This document shows, one piece after another, positions 10,544-24,811 of a stretch of 64,000 bases of DNA. The notes beneath the pieces are model-generated. The model had not been told where the DNA came from and searched no databases. It saw nothing but the letters and a program-made list of their open reading frames with translations. The position numbers were made by a program, and so were the translations under genes. The stretch comes from Crotophaga sulcirostris (taxonomy: Eukaryota; Chordata; Aves; Cuculiformes; Crotophagidae). How positions within the stretch are numbered: position 1 is the first letter of the stretch; the number at the start of each line of letters is the position of its first letter. The DNA lies in NCBI GenBank assembly GCA_013397455.1, contig VYZB01000024.1, positions 4,170,980 through 4,234,979 of the forward strand, written 5' to 3'.

Positions 10544-13500
10544 CTGTCAGGATTAGGAGAGATGAGGGAGGAATGACAGAGTTACAAATAACTATCCTCA
10601 GCGTGGGGTTTGTGGTTGTTTCAGTCTATTTTAAGTTTATCAGGCCTGAAGTGCAGTGAAGAAAAAAGGAGACACAGCTAAGATAGGAAAGACTCTTTTA
10701 ACTTTACTATGTCTAAGCTTGAAAGGCCCCTGGCGTTCAGAGAGTCTAGTGCTCTTCAAGGAAATTGCATTTCAAGGAAAATTTCAGTGTTTATTTTGAA
10801 TAATTCTATTGGTGTAAGTTGTATATGCTATTTAATGTAACACAGAAAATATTTTGGGATCTAACTGAGGATATTTTCTGGTGCCACTTTTTTTTTCAGT
10901 GTTTGATGTAAAATTATTAGCTGAATGGACCATTTACCAGGACACTTCCATGGTAACGTTGACATTCTTAGTACAAAGTGGAAGAATTCTATTGTTTCCA
11001 GCATCTGTGGACTGAAGAGAGTAATGGACTGATAGGAAGAAGGAAGACTGATGATTTGGCTCAAAAGCAGGATACTTCGACTGGGAAGGGACCCTCAAAA
11101 ACAAAATGCCTGCATTTCCTTATTAAAATCACGTGGTGCCTCAAATCATCCTTGCTATCTTTGCTTGTCACAGAGCCAGTGGATTTGGTGCCTAAGGCAG
11201 ACACCATAACCCTGCTGCTACTTGAGGCACCCACTAGACAGCAGCAGCATGGGAAAAAAGTGTTATGGTCTAATCCTTATGAATTGCCTAAACCAACATC
11301 TTTCAGCTGCCTGCTGTAGAAGGGGCATGCATACAGATTGTGGAAGGTCAGCACTCTTTAGCAAACTGGTGGATAAGATCTGTTGTTTCAGAGCAACAGG
11401 ACCCCTCAGGTACTTTTCCACATGCTTCAGAGGTAACAGGTTTTGGACTATTTTCCCAAGTGAGCACAGATCTCTTCCCTTCCTTTTACTCCTGGGTCCT
11501 GGTGATGCTGAAACCAGTGGAAATGTGCGTATGAAACAAGGATGTATGGTTGCACAGTGCAGGCTGCAGGAAGTAGTTTGGCTTCTCTTGAAGTCAAATA
11601 AAAATGAACAGGAAGGATGCAGGCTCTACCCCTGGTAGCTGTAACTCCCCTTTTCCTCCTTGGGGAGATATCCAGTGATATTAGCTGATACTAACCTGCT
11701 GGGCTGAATCTCTCCCAGAGCAACAGTGCAGAAATATATATATGTTGCAGTAGAAACAGAACAAAACAATTACAAGAAGCCAGTTTAAAAAAATGAATCA
11801 AGGAAAGCACAGGGAGCACAAAAGAAAATTTGGGGAGTTTTTTCAGCCTGAAATGCCACTATAAAGTGCTATGAACCCATAGGGAGCTTAGCCACACCCC
11901 ATCTGGGAAAAGGCCATGGACCACAGTGACTTTGACAAGACTGAGTGAGACTGCCCTTAGCGGTGCTCCTGATGGGCTGGTGCAAAGATTCTCCTTGGTG
12001 AAGTCCCCTTCTCAGCTGGGACCCAGTTAGCCCTAAAGGGTGGCCAATGGCAAGCTCCTTTCCCATCCCAGGGCATGGGATGCACTGGTGTGGGCAGCCT
12101 GAACTGAAAGCATCTCCCTTTGCACGTGAGAGATTGAATAATGGAAGTGCTTTATTTTCAATATGAAAACCAGGTGGACCTCTGGGAGAAGACAACCCTA
12201 TAGTGTGTACTTCTTGCCTTTGTGCTTTGAATATGATAAAGCTGTTTATTTTTGTGCTGTTCAGAACAGCTTCTTAGTGAGTATCTTTAGTGCACTGGGA
12301 GCCAGCTGGCTAATGCTTTGTGATGGTATGACATGGATGGCAGCATTCATATGACACTTTATATTACGATGTGCAAATATGCATTTGAATGCAGAAACAT
12401 GGTTGTCTGGCAAAAGATGCCATCAGACAGAAATATTTTGCAGGTATAATTTTTAGACTTTAAGGATCTGACCATTAACTTCAGAATCTGACCATAGAAT
12501 GCCCTAGCTGACTTTATGTCTTTCTTAAATTGCTTTCAGGCACTTTCCTTGATAGTTATTTTATTTCCCAGACTGAATCAAATTACACTGATTGCTGATT
12601 ACTTGGGGGCTTTTTTCCCCCTCAGGGAAAATCATTGTTTGAACAGTTTCAATACATAAAAATTAAAGTGAAGTTAAATAGTACTTCTACTATTAGAATA
12701 TAGCTGTATGATTTCAAAAACAACAACTATGGATTATGCTAAGATAAATTTATATCTGATTTCCGGAACCCTTGTCAAGTGAACGATAATGCAGATTAGT
12801 GTGACTTTTTAATTTCATTCAAGGCTTATATCTTTACCAAAATGTGGGTAAAGTTTGTGAACTTCTGATTTGTGCAAGTTTCAGTCTAAATTCTCAGTTC
12901 TGATTTTGTTTGACAAGTCTTTTGACATGCAAAAGATAGGCAAGTATAGGGATCACACACTTTCATCTAGTATTTTAATTGCTGAGTCTAAATTTGGCAG
13001 TGTCTCCACCTTAATGGAACTTAATGGTACTGTAATTGCTTGGTGGTGTCACTGAGAATCGATTCCTGATCACGTTCAGGAATAGCACTTTCATGTCTCA
13101 ACTGAATTCAAACACAGAGACATTCCTGCCAGCAGAGAAATATGCCACAAAACATCTCTTCAACATCCCTGATAATAAACAGCGACACTAATGTGTTGAT
13201 AATAACTTTTTCCTTTTTCACAACAAATAATTTCTTTATATTTTACCACATTTGATTAAACTGCTCTCTGGGGTCTCAGAAGCAATTTTACATTTCTATT
13301 GCAGTAATTAGCCTGCATATAGTATTAAAAATTATGTGTGTTTGAGAAATTCTTATCTTTATTATAGTGTACGTAAATCATGCTTTACTCTTATTTTCTT
13401 TTAACCAGAGTGATTAGTCATGAAATCAACTGCCATAAATTAGAGTTTTTCTCTCTGGAGGAATTGTCCCACAGAAAATGCACTGAGAATTTTTCCACAA

Positions 13501-16040
13501 CTGAGGAGGACAATGAATGTTAAAATTCACAGCTACCAAGAGGAGACCTCTCATTAAGAAAAGGTCTAAAGTGTTGTTTGCACAGAGAGTCATACATTTG
13601 GTGGCTTGCCTGGGGATATTGTACTGAATCAAAACATCCTCAGGTGCAGCCAGAAAAGGATTCAAGCACCTGAAAGCAGCCTGAAATCTGAATCGTATAT
13701 CATAAATGACACTCTTGGTGTTGTGCTGAGATTTGTAAATCAGCCTCACCGTTTGCTGGGACATGCAAGTTCACATGGGGTGCCTAAGACTGATCACGTG
13801 GGAGGGTCTCACATCCTTCTCAGATACAAGGTGTTTTCCAAAGGAAGCGCAGTATTGGCTGTTGCTCTGGTCCTCTGAACTGACTCGGGTGGGGACAGGG
13901 ATGAGCTGCATACATGACATAGGAGTTGATGTCACAATGTTGTTGTTTTCTTTCCTCTTTACATATCAGGAACTAGACATCCACACGCCAGGTCAGTTTC
14001 TCATGAGTGAAGTGGTTCTTGGGTGGTTCCAGTGCTCTTGCAAACAGCTGAGATCCTTAAAGTAATTTTACAAAGCAAAGCCAGCGTTGAAAGTGTCACA
14101 ATACTACGTTCAGTTTTGACATCCCTTTTCTTGGTGACATGCCTCCAGGAAAGGGAGTTAAAAGATGGAAAAGAACACAAAGTCATGTGTAAAATACTTC
14201 ATGTCCCCCTCTCCTGTGGAGATACAGAGATGTGTTTGTTTATTTTGTTAAGCCTAGTAACTGAGTTCAGGTGCCTCATGCATTGAGCGAAAGAGCTAGA
14301 GATGATCAAATACTCTGAGCTGAAATTCTCGCTTCTCATGAAGCCAGCTGACAAAGACCCATTCTGGTGTGATCATCTGAGAGTCTTTTAGCACTCTCTG
14401 TTGGAATCCTGCTGTTTGACTTCTTATTGAAACATCCTTTATTGTCTTATCTTTTCAAAATGCAGCTTTTTGTTCTCACATGGGATGTTATCTGCCAATC
14501 ATCCAAACTCCATGCTGCTTTGGTAAGTAACTGCTTTTTGATCAGAGGCCAAGAAAGAAAAAGGTGAATCCAGTTGTGACAGAAAAGAGGAAACTGAAGT
14601 GAAATTACTGAGAAGTGTTGGAGATGCAGCTTTCTACTGCCTATGATGAGTCCAGCTTCAGTGCTAATGGACATTTTCTGCTGACAGTGACTGAGAAGCT
14701 GGTCCCTAAGCTGGGGAAGAAAGGGTGGGTGGAAATGCATGGAAGCTAATTCTTTCCCTGGGTTAAGGAGCACTATAGACCATCATTCAGATGGTCTCTG
14801 AAAAGATTTGGAAGATGTATATGACTTTACAGAATTCATCCTTTGGCTCTCTAACATGAAAAAGGTCTTCTGCCTCTGACTAACTTGTCACCCACATCAT
14901 TCCTCATGTGCCTCAGGATATTTAATCCTGTTGCAGCTCAGGCATCCAAACTGCAGTACAATGTCCAGCATCTGCCATGTCAGGTTTGACTTTGCTCAAA
15001 ACTAAGGAGGTTCTTCACACAAATGAAGTAAATAGGATTAGTCCTGTTGAGTGAATTGCCGTCAAACACTTTGATCTAAGCATATGGCTTTCCATTGCAT
15101 ATCTAGCTGTATCATTGAGAAATTGATGTCTTTAGATACACAGGTGTCTGGGGGTTAGTTTTTTATGCAATCAGAGTTTATTGAATTTCAAGGGCTAAAT
15201 TTAGTCTTGTCCCAAATGGACACAATTGAAGTTACTTCAAAGGAGGAAGGAAAACAATCTCATTTAAAGCTGTTTTTTAGCTGGCAGAAGAGAATTAGGA
15301 TAGATCCTCCTGGTTCTTATACCACACAGTATTCAGAACATTTTCATTTATCACTGTTTCAGATTGTCAAGTATTTCAGATGAGCAGCAAAAAAGTAAAC
15401 TAATGATAAATTATATTCTCTAATTCACTCATATATTATGTGTGCCTCTATAGAAGCATTTGAATATACTTACTCTGCTCATTAGGTGCAAGTATTAATA
15501 CAAAATGTCATGATATACTTTACATTTATTCTGAACTTACCATCCACATTTGAATGAAGAAGGAACCCCTTCCCTGTAAAGTCCCCCAGGGACTGATCAA
15601 TTGGATGAACTCCAGTCCACCCACGCGGAATCAAATCTGGGAGATGCAATTACTTTGCAGATGGTGATTCAGACTGACAGTCATGGCCTTTTTCATTACT
15701 TCTATGGTAAGTAATGAGAACAACAAGACTGAGAAACTGTTGGTTTTATAGGATTCCCCTGCCTAGTTTTATTTTTCTTAGAGCAGTATGGAAAGTCCTT
15801 CTACTATCTCATAGCTTCTTTGAAACAGAGGAAAAGTCATTGTCACATTCTTGAACAGTTGTGGAAACTACCTTTCCCTCTTCTTACGGCAGAATTTCCT
15901 CTTGTAAGAGTCAATCAAAACTCCTGAATTAGATTCTTTTATTCACTGACCACAGCTGCCTCTTACATTAGCCCCATTTTGGAACTGTTCCTGCAGCAGC
16001 TAATCTTGAAGAAAAGGAACATGTACACTGGCTATGCCTC

Positions 16041-16140
16041 TGCTCTGCTCTTCTTTGCTCTACACTACCCCACTCTAATCTACTCTACCCCACTTTATCC
16101 TACTCTACTGCTCCTCCGTTCTAAACTGCTCTACTCTTTA
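16041..16140 (+). repeat. Degenerate 20-bp pyrimidine-rich minisatellite
   Basis: About five tandem units of 20 bp, rich in CTCTAC and CCCCA. Units 16061-16080 and 16081-16100 agree at 16 of 20 positions. The outer units at 16041, 16101 and 16121 are more diverged. The strand shown is almost free of G. It is an old tandem array with no sign of function. Confidence 0.75.
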
Positions 16141-16220
16141 CATCTTTGATGTACTTCAGCTATCTTCCTTAATCTGAACACATTCTCAGCTTGAGACTCA
16201 AACCAGATCTACCTCTTTCT

Positions 16221-16259
16221 TTGTTTTGGGGTTTTTTTTTGGTTGTTTTTTTTTTTTTT
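16221..16259 (+). repeat. T-rich low-complexity run
   Basis: T runs of 9 and about 14 bases are separated by GG and G. Low-complexity sequence only. Confidence 0.85.
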
Positions 16260-19200
16260 AATAGTTTAGCTTGTGTATGTGAATCCAAGAATGAGAACAG
16301 TAACAAAGTGTCTTGTAATTATACATATGTGAGCTTTATGTCTCACTACTGGAAAGAAATTGAACACTTGCAAACACATCTGCAGGTGATCTGTCACTTT
16401 GGTTCATAGCCAGCAGGCAAGGGTTGGTGTAATCCTTTCTACAGGTGTTGTAAGTCTTTGGGAGAGTACACTGTAAAGTACCTGAGCTGCCAAGACAAGA
16501 ATAGCCTCCATTCTTTTTTTATGATCTCATATGAATACAAGGTGCTTGAGAAAGAAATAGGATGTTATATATAGTGCAAAGCATCTCCTCGTTCTACAAA
16601 AATGATAATAATTGAATAACTGTATCACCGTTTGCAATGACTTTGCTTTACAAAGAGCTGTCAATGTGCAGGGAATACCCCTATGTGGCTGCATTGTTGT
16701 CTGCCAGAGATGCATTATAAAGATCCAGCAAATGCTTTTTTTTCGCTACCCTACATCTGTATTGTTACAAGCAGTGGAAATTTCCTTGGAATGAATAAAG
16801 CCAGAAAAGCAATGTGATTCCTCTCTGTGGGCTTGGTCAATTCTGATAATTTAACTAGTTTGAAGCACTGTTTTGCATTTAGTGTTGAGTAGAGTTTCTA
16901 AGTCTGGATCTACATATTAATCACTAAAAAAAATCAAAAGCACACACCTATTTTGCACTGACTTGTATGTGATTAATATTTATGTAGGGCTTGTCTATGT
17001 AGCTGGAAAATGTCAAGGTTACCAAATAGCTTCAGTAGTGAATATTTGTTAAAAGGACACCAACAGCACTTGCTCCACTGAAGGTGGTTACCATTAAAAC
17101 TGGCACCATTTGGAGACAGGAGATAGCATCTGTCTAAAAAGAATTTCCATTATATATCCTTTGCAATGAATGTTTCTAAGCATTAGTTTTTCTGAAAACT
17201 CCTTGATGAATGGAAAACTCTTGAGAATGGATCAAAACCAGCAAATCTAGTATAAAAGAAAATGGTATGTCAGTACTTTCTCAAACGTACAATGTTGATT
17301 ACAAACCGCAGCTGGACAATTCATGGAGAACTCATCAAATATGCATTTATGTACCCATCTCCTGGATTTTACCATAACTGAAGAAAATATATATTTCAGT
17401 CTTTGCCTAATTTTAAATATATGTAAAAGACCCTCTCACCCCAAATCAGCAACTTTTTTGCCTTGACTGGATAAAATGCCAACAGGTACATTGTTAGATT
17501 TTCTCTGTAGAGATTATTTAGTCCCATTCCTGGTATAACAAGTTGTATTGCAAGTCCAAAACTACAGCTGAATGGAAATCTGATCATTCATTACGTGATG
17601 CCATGATTTGGAATGTTTCCATTCGAAAAAGCAACTGAGAGAAGAAATGTTCCCCAGTGAAATGAAGTGCTAAACAACCAGTAGCATAGACTAAACCACA
17701 TTGTTCCCTGGAAAAGACAAAAATCATTAATTCCAGCTTTGATTTACATCCTACACTGCAAAACAATAGAATCTGAAGGTACAAATGGGTATGTTGTTTT
17801 AAATAAAACACTTAACTTTTTCAGAATATTCAGTTTCTTTCTTTCATTCCTGGAGTTAATTTTTGCAAAATCACCCTGTTTTTGCAAAGAAAATTCATTT
17901 GTTTTCAGCAGAAGGTGGTTTTTCAATAGAAATCCTACATTTTTAGTCAGTTGGTTAAAGGTTCTGTTTCAAAGAATATAGTCTAGGAGAAAAAAAATAA
18001 TTTATGAAAAATTTACCACATCATTTAGCAAGCTGGTGCATTACTTTTCTATCCTTTGCTGTGATAAGTAATTTACCTTGTTTCTATCATGTTTTTATCT
18101 AAGTTTGATTTCTCAAGGTTTTTATTTGAAGACGAGGTTTCTGACAGAAAGCTAGTCAGAAATAGACAGTAGAACTCACCATAATATTTGTAAATTGTCT
18201 AGTTAATGCTGTTATTACTGTTGATATTTCCCATATTATTATTTTTATTATTAGTAATGTTAATAATAGCAAGAGTCATAACAGCAGCAATGAAATTTAT
18301 CTGGACATTTGGCCAATTCAATCTACTCTGTATAAAGTGATTTTAAAATAATAATGAGATGAACAAAAGAAGCATTTAGAAGACCACCTGTGTTTTTCAA
18401 ATCTTATCCAGATCTCTTGAGTCATCAAAATGGGTCCGGAAATATTATCAGAATATACTCCCTAGTGTAATTTGCAATCAATCCTGACTGTAACATCACC
18501 AGTCAATTAGGAAGTTTCTTATGATAGTATAGCATTTCTGTTTCTGAGACCGCTGAGGGAGACAGAAAAGCATTTTATAATAGAAGTTTTGAATATCTAT
18601 AATGCCCACATTTTAATAAAAGACTTGAGAAAAAAGTTCTTATTTTATCAGTATTCCATTTCTTTAATGACAACTGATATGTAGCAATTGATCTATATGG
18701 TTAACTTTGCTAAAAACACTTTAAAATGTTTAATTTTCATAGAAAATTAAGAAAAAAATAATGCTTAGGAAAACCCATTGTATGCATTGGTTTAAATTTG
18801 ATTTTTAAAATAATTTTCTTTCCTTCACTTTTCTCAGTTTTTCCAAAGAGAAAGTCCAAACGCAGAAGAAATAGCCCTCTTCTTCAATTTTCAGAGTTTT
18901 CTGATTCTTAAAGAAAAACAGAAGTATTTTCAAAATTGAACTATGTGTATCCAGAGACAAACAATTAAATACAGCCACATACCTTACTATCATTGTAGTC
19001 TGACAGATACCATAAGACTAACACAAGAGAGAAGAAAGTTTTCAGGCCTTATAACAGGTTCTTAACGTTTTCCTTTTCTCTTACTGGGGATGTTTAGGAT
19101 CCTTTAAAACACACACAGCACATGCCACTTCTTTCTCCATGATCCAGCTTCTTCCTTCCCAACTGTGACCCTCCTCAGCGCACGTGACCTGTAACAACAT

Positions 19201-20211
19201 TTTTCCTTCTTCAGGCTTCTTTGGCATCAGAAAGGCCTCTCCATGATCATCCCTTCCCTGCACAGGCCATAAAGAAGCTTGCAGTGACTTGCAGGAAAGA
19301 AAGAGAAAGACAAATAAGATGCAAATCCAGACTGTGAAAGCACAATCCGACAGTAGGTCTTGCTCGAAGCCACTTCCGATGAACCTTATTTGGCACCAGA
19401 AACACAGACAGGTGCTCTACTCTATTTCTTCAGAAATTACTTACCCAGTTACAACATCTTGTCCCAGTAACTGCCTTGTACAGTAAGTGCTGAACAACTA
19501 CAGCTATTGGGAGATCACCCTTGGTCCTTGCTCTCTAAACATGGTGGTGTTGCCACGGTTTTCTCTCCTGCTCAGTTTCAGTCCCTCTCAGCTGAGGCAT
19601 AAAACGGACAGCAAGAAATTGCTGTCAGCCTTGATGTTTAAAGCCATGACACCTGCCCACGATCTTCCCAATTTGTTGTAATTTATCACTTAGTTTCTTT
19701 GTAAGCCCAAATCTTCTATTTCTTTTCCCACAGTTTCTACTTGTCTGTAAGTTTGAGTCTGTACTTGCGAAAAGAATAAATCCACAAATGGCTTTATTTC
19801 AGCTGTCAGAGCTTTTATGGCAAAATATAAATAAAAAGTTCCAGAAGAGCACATTTTCACTTCTTTATAATGTGAGACAAAGCTGGAGTGAAACAGATCT
19901 CACCCACTGGAAGGCAAAGCCCCCACGCTCATAATGATTCATTCAATCATCCATCATACCTTCCTGAGAGAGTCCACAAGAAGTTACACAAAACACACAG
20001 AAATCAGCATTCCCACTGCACCTGAGAAGTCAGCACCTGGCTGGAGGCCCCTGCTGCCTGCCCCTCAGACTGTCTGTGTCTCCCCAGCTTCTCCCAGCTC
20101 CCCTCAAGTCTGGCCATCAGCGAACACACAGCACATCCCCCATCAAGTGCCATTAATTTACCCAAGCATGTATCCACCTCTCAACTGTTTGTTGGGAGCT
20201 AAATGTCTCCT

Positions 20212-20300
20212 TCATAGATTCATGGATTAATTTGGGCTGGAAGGGACCCTGGAGGTCACCTAGGCCAACCTCTTGCTCTGCAGCTCAGAGAGAGGCTTTT
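20212..20300 (-). mobile_element. CR1 LINE 3' terminus, minus strand
   Basis: The plus strand reads TCATAGATTCATGGATTAAT, then 'ttgggctggaagggaccctg' and 'gaggtcacctaggccaacct', then 'cttgctctgcagctcag'. This is the reverse complement of the CR1 3' end, with the octamer-like start at 20212. It belongs to a different subfamily from the copy at 8011: the hairpin arm reads 'ctggaagggaccctggaggtc' rather than the 'aaaagacctctaag' type. Similarity fades after about 20300. Confidence 0.88.
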
Positions 20301-23112
20301 GCAGGGTGAGCAGCAGAGGATCATACAGTTGCCTGAAGCAACAAGGGACTGTCAGCACCACTGGTGATCGTATTAACTGTGGGAGCAAGTTGCACCCTTA
20401 ACATTGAATGAAAGAGACACAAAGGCAGTACCAAAGAAAATAGACCAAGAAAGACCTACAGTGGAAGACAAATTGCAGGAAATAGCACATTTCCTCTGTA
20501 TCGAAATGCAAGCATAAAATACAACAAAACCAGGATCCCTGAAGTTACCCTACCTCCCAGCCTGCCTGTTGCCAACTGTATAACCATCTCTGTATGTGGT
20601 GGTCACCTGCTCCTACCATCTCAGAGTCCTGATCACAGAGAAAACTGCTTATGTCTCCTAAGGAGGTTACTGATTTCATTGAGGGTTGAGCGCCTCGTTA
20701 AGTCCCAGGACGAGACATTTAGGTTGATCTTCTGAGAGAGCTATGAGAGGGCTAAAGTTGGTGGATTCAACACCAGCTGTTGCAAGCTGGTGCAGATCCA
20801 GCTGAAGATCTGACCTGTAAGAAAAAATTCAACACACAGGACATTGTTTTGTTGAATCCAGTGCAGCTGAAAAGACAGATTACAAAAAAAACTGGATGAA
20901 GGGGACAATAAGTCTTTAAAGCACAAGTGCTTACTCAATTTGAGTGACCTGGTTTTGATCCAGCAATCAAATGAACCATACACTTCACGCATTTAAGCAT
21001 CCTGAACATTAATTGTCACTACACGATTTGGCAAATTCAGTCATCATGCTGACACCTCTTTAATTTTATTTTACAAGACCACATTTATACTCCCTGGCTT
21101 TCTGAGCTGGACAGCATTCAGAGGTTTTGCAAGAAGTACAGGGAAAGGCATATGAAAATTAATGGATTTCCTCATCGACATCCATGCCAGCTAATTTGAA
21201 TGCAACTTTATGCAGCAAATAATGTCACTGATGGAATTACAGACAGACTGTCTGCTTTGTTCTGTCATTTTAGTACCAGGCAAAAAAATACAGCCTTCTT
21301 CCCCTGGCCCTTAAAACTTACAAAGATGTTGTCTATGTTGCTGGAACTCACAGAGAAACATATCAGCGTTTCAGCAGTGAAGATATTTAGGAGAATGAAA
21401 CAGTACTTCCACCCAAGTTGCACGGATTTCATACAGTTATACTGTGCAGGAGATCTTCCCATACAGTGCTGTGGACTCCTGCAGTGGCAGGGTCTGTAGG
21501 ACAGATCACTGCTGCTAAGCCCGTACATCACCAACCCTAATGTGATCAATGGAGAGCCTGCTGGTGGCAGTGAGTAGTACCCAGGGAAGCTCCAAAAGTT
21601 TTGATTGCTAGAAACCCCTGTGTTAACCCTCTTCATATGAATGAATCCTCCAAAATTTATGTATCAACTCACCCTCTGGTAGATCTGTTGATGCTTACGC
21701 TTACTTTTGCTTCAGAATTATCTATCTGGGATCCACCAGCGCTTCTCCTGCTCAGTTAACAGGCAGACTGTTGCCCTGTTTTTGTAATTTAAAGAGTACA
21801 AGTAGTTTTTTAAGCAGTATTTTAAAGTGTAAACTCAAAGTTAGGAGCAGGCTTAGCTTTAGAGGGATGTTAGGTGAGTAAGCAGTTCAGTTGGCTGGCT
21901 GGAATACAATAACAGTGCATAGAGGAAACAATTTCTTAAAATCTTATTTTCCAGATCTGCTCTCTGAAACATTTCAGCTTGGCTGAATCTTCTTTTCACC
22001 TGGCTTGTTGTCTTTCAACTCATTTCCTTTTTCTTTCCTACCAAGGCAAAAGCATGCAAAGAGGGCAGCTACAGTGGGTCCCCCAGGAGGACCTCTGACA
22101 GCTCTTGATGCCTCTTGCTACTTCAGGCTCCCTGGCACCTGTCTGGAGAACAGTCAGGTCTGGGGGCAGTGAGCAGGTGGCAGTGGCAGTGCAGACCTTG
22201 GATGAACCCAATGTCTTGCTCAGGCCCTCTGTTATCAGCAGCAAAACAGAGAAAGATGTGTGGGAACAGGAAGGAGAGCACAACCTGATTTTTCTGAAGG
22301 CCACTCCTTTCTCCTTTTATTTTTATTGAGAGATGAGGAATGGAAAAGTCCTTTTTTCTTCCTTTTTCTTAAAAACTGCATAACCACTACATTTTTAAAA
22401 TGCAATGTTCTGACCAGTTCTCCAAGATGAATGACACTAATTTGTGGCATTTTAAGGCACATTAAAGGAAATAAGAGGTGTCTGAGTGGATTTTTCTGAT
22501 TTTTCATTCTTCTATGTGCTTTTGTGCCACCTCTGGCAACGTGCTGTGTGTGGACGGGAAAAGCATTAGAACAGCTTTTGCAAGAGTCATGTTGTCCCAT
22601 GGGAGTGAAGATCAGGGGTAGAGTGAAGAGCAGAAAGAAAGAAAGGCAATACATGGATCAATTTAAATTCAGAACTTGACCTGACACCCAATTAAAATTG
22701 AAGCTCAAATGCAAAGCGGATATTATTCAATCTTCTTGCAAGTATCGCATCAAAACAGCACCAGACAGAAATGCTGGAAATAGGATGAAAACTACCTGCA
22801 GGCTTTGAACACAGTGAAATATTTACAACAATGCATCACTGGTGAACAACGATACAAAAAATACTCTTGAAAAATGTCTGTCAGAGAGAATAACCTTGAA
22901 ATCTGGAGTCACAGGCAATGCCGCAAAACCTGAACACTGCAGGACCAGGGAGTACATCTGTACATAAGAAACTAAGACATATTTGTTGACAACTTCATGG
23001 GTGGATATTTGTGTCCTTGTGGATGATGTTGATAATCCCATCAGGCAAGGAAGTTACCATCATAGTAATGACTAAAGTTACTGGAGAAAGCAGGCAAAGC
23101 CAGGTCTGGCAG

Positions 23113-23141
23113 CAGGAGGAGAGGAGAGAGGGAGAGAGGGA
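23113..23141 (+). repeat. GA-rich homopurine microsatellite
   Basis: About 29 purines built from GAG, GGA and GAGA units without a pyrimidine. Simple sequence. Confidence 0.8.
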
Positions 23142-24617
23142 CTCAGTAGAATAAATGGATGCTGTTTGTGAGGTGATAATAGTCAACCACCTCCTGGGCT
23201 TGCAGGGAGAGCACCCAAAGTAGAAAGGCAGCCATGTGGGCTATGACTGGGGTGTCGTGGTCGCAGGAGGTGGAGATTGAGGTGCGTGGATTTGCCCTGA
23301 GGATGGTGGAATTATGGCCACGTGAAGAGCTCATGGGTGGACACGCCTGTTTAGGGCTATGTCAGCACACTTTTTATCAGGCTTTAGTAAGTGCCTGAGA
23401 ATCACTGATAGATCAATTTTTCACATTTTAACTGCACGGGGGAAGGAAAAGACAGAAAATCTAACTTTATTTTTCTTACCCATAAATTAAATTTTCCACA
23501 GAATTGACTTTTAGAGCATGGCAAAATCTGTCTGCTGTTTCACCTAATCAGCTCCATGCAGCTCCAGATACATCCATCTAGTAACATCTTGTGTCCGTCT
23601 CCCATCAAGTCACTTAACAACGTGTGTGTACCTTGAAAGACACAAACTTTACCACTGGTAAAAATAATTCCTGTGCAAGGACGCAGTTAGTTTTTCCATA
23701 GTTTTACTGGATTTTGAAATCAGAATTATTTCAGAGCAGGATAGAGAACCTGTCTCTTACTGACCCCAGTCAGTTATCCCAGTCCTCTTAGACATGCGGG
23801 GTTCCTGACTCTGGGATCAGTGTTGCAGCATGCTCCTGAACCAGGCACCAAGGATGCCCAAGCTCCTCTATACTGAATAGAGCATTCTGTGGAAAACTAG
23901 ATAGACTTTACCCTGCCAAAAAAGAAAAAAAAAAAACAAAACAGAATGAGGTTACAGCAAAATTTTGACAAAATTAGCCTGTTTCCCATGAAACATCTCA
24001 TTTCTGAAGTGGTTACATCTTCTGATGGAAAAATACTAATGGAGTATCCCCGTTTTGACAATGCTATTGTCTATAAAACCTATAAGTACAATAGAATGTA
24101 AGAACAGAGGAACATTTATTTTTGCAGTGATTCAATTTCTAATTTATATAGAAATACAGTGAATGAAGTCCCAATTATTTTATGAGTAAATAAGCAAATG
24201 ATTTTAAGATAATTATGAAAAAAATGATTCTATTTACTTAACATAATTCAGAGTTACTTTGGATATTTCTTTTCAGATCCAAATTTAAATATGGGTTAAG
24301 TTGCTTAAAATATTAATCTGGTCTACAGCTATGAACAGGATAAATATTTTTTGGGTTTTAAATCTAAGCTAGCAGTTTGATGACAAAAACCACATTAAAA
24401 TTCACATTATAAATGTGCACTCACTTTGTAGTAGTTTTAAGAAAAGTGGAATATGTTAAAATATCATTTACAGGTGTGAATGTATGTCCTGAGGTACAGG
24501 GATATACACAGCTCTGCCTGAGATGGATTCATTAAATTATGCTCTATGCAAACACAGTAAAAGAAGGACCTTACATAGCACAGCAGGCAACATAAATTAG
24601 CTAAACAAAGGCATTTG

Positions 24618-24811
24618 ATACTGGGTATTGTTATCTTCATTTTTCAAATAAGGAATGAAGACAAAGACATATTAAGAAACAGAATAATCAATGTATTTAG
24701 AGAATAGTCCAACAAATTTAATCAACACAATATCTTTACAAAGTTCTGCTAATAAATGATTTGTCCCAGGTTATTCAGGAAGTCTGTGGCAATGGATTAT
24801 GAATGCAGAGT
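24618..24811 (+). mobile_element. Probable ancient MIR-like SINE, split by about 80 bp
   Basis: The first part (24618-24680) reads 'gggtattgttatcttcattt' and 'ttcaaataaggaa', then '...attaagaaac'. It resembles the MIR core block that runs from TATTATTATCCCCATTTTAC through GATGAGGAAAC to TTAAGTAAC. The second part (24759-24811) reads 'ttgtcccaggttattcagg', 'aagtctgtggcaatggatta' and 'tgaatgcag', which resembles the following MIR block (TTGCCCAAGGTCACACAG, then AGTAAGTGGCAGAGC, then GGATTCGAACCCAG). About 79 bp between the two parts have no MIR counterpart. Identity is low, as expected for an element this old. The order and strand agreement of the two halves supports the call. Confidence 0.45.

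Larger units (their letters stand above)
9351..20211. other. Unannotated AT-rich DNA
   Basis: About 10.9 kb without a recognised gene or transposon. It contains a possible minus-strand exon (10463-10543), a decayed minisatellite (about 16041-16140), a T-rich run (16221-16259) and ATT-rich low-complexity sequence near 18229-18272. An open frame of 138 codons at 11222-11638 (plus) has no recognisable domain and overlaps other frames. I see no CpG island. Confidence 0.5.

Noticed and set aside
11222..11638. 138-codon open frame, plus strand
   Set aside because: No domain recognised, Cys/Leu/Ser-rich composition, overlapping frames in the same DNA; fits chance.
22235..22654. 139-codon open frame, minus strand
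   Set aside because: Begins with a hydrophobic stretch but is otherwise low-complexity Lys/Arg/Ser sequence with no family resemblance.
23600..23635. 'caagtcacttaac' reminiscent of minus-strand MIR or L2
   Set aside because: Match limited to about 13 bases; flanks do not follow the consensus.
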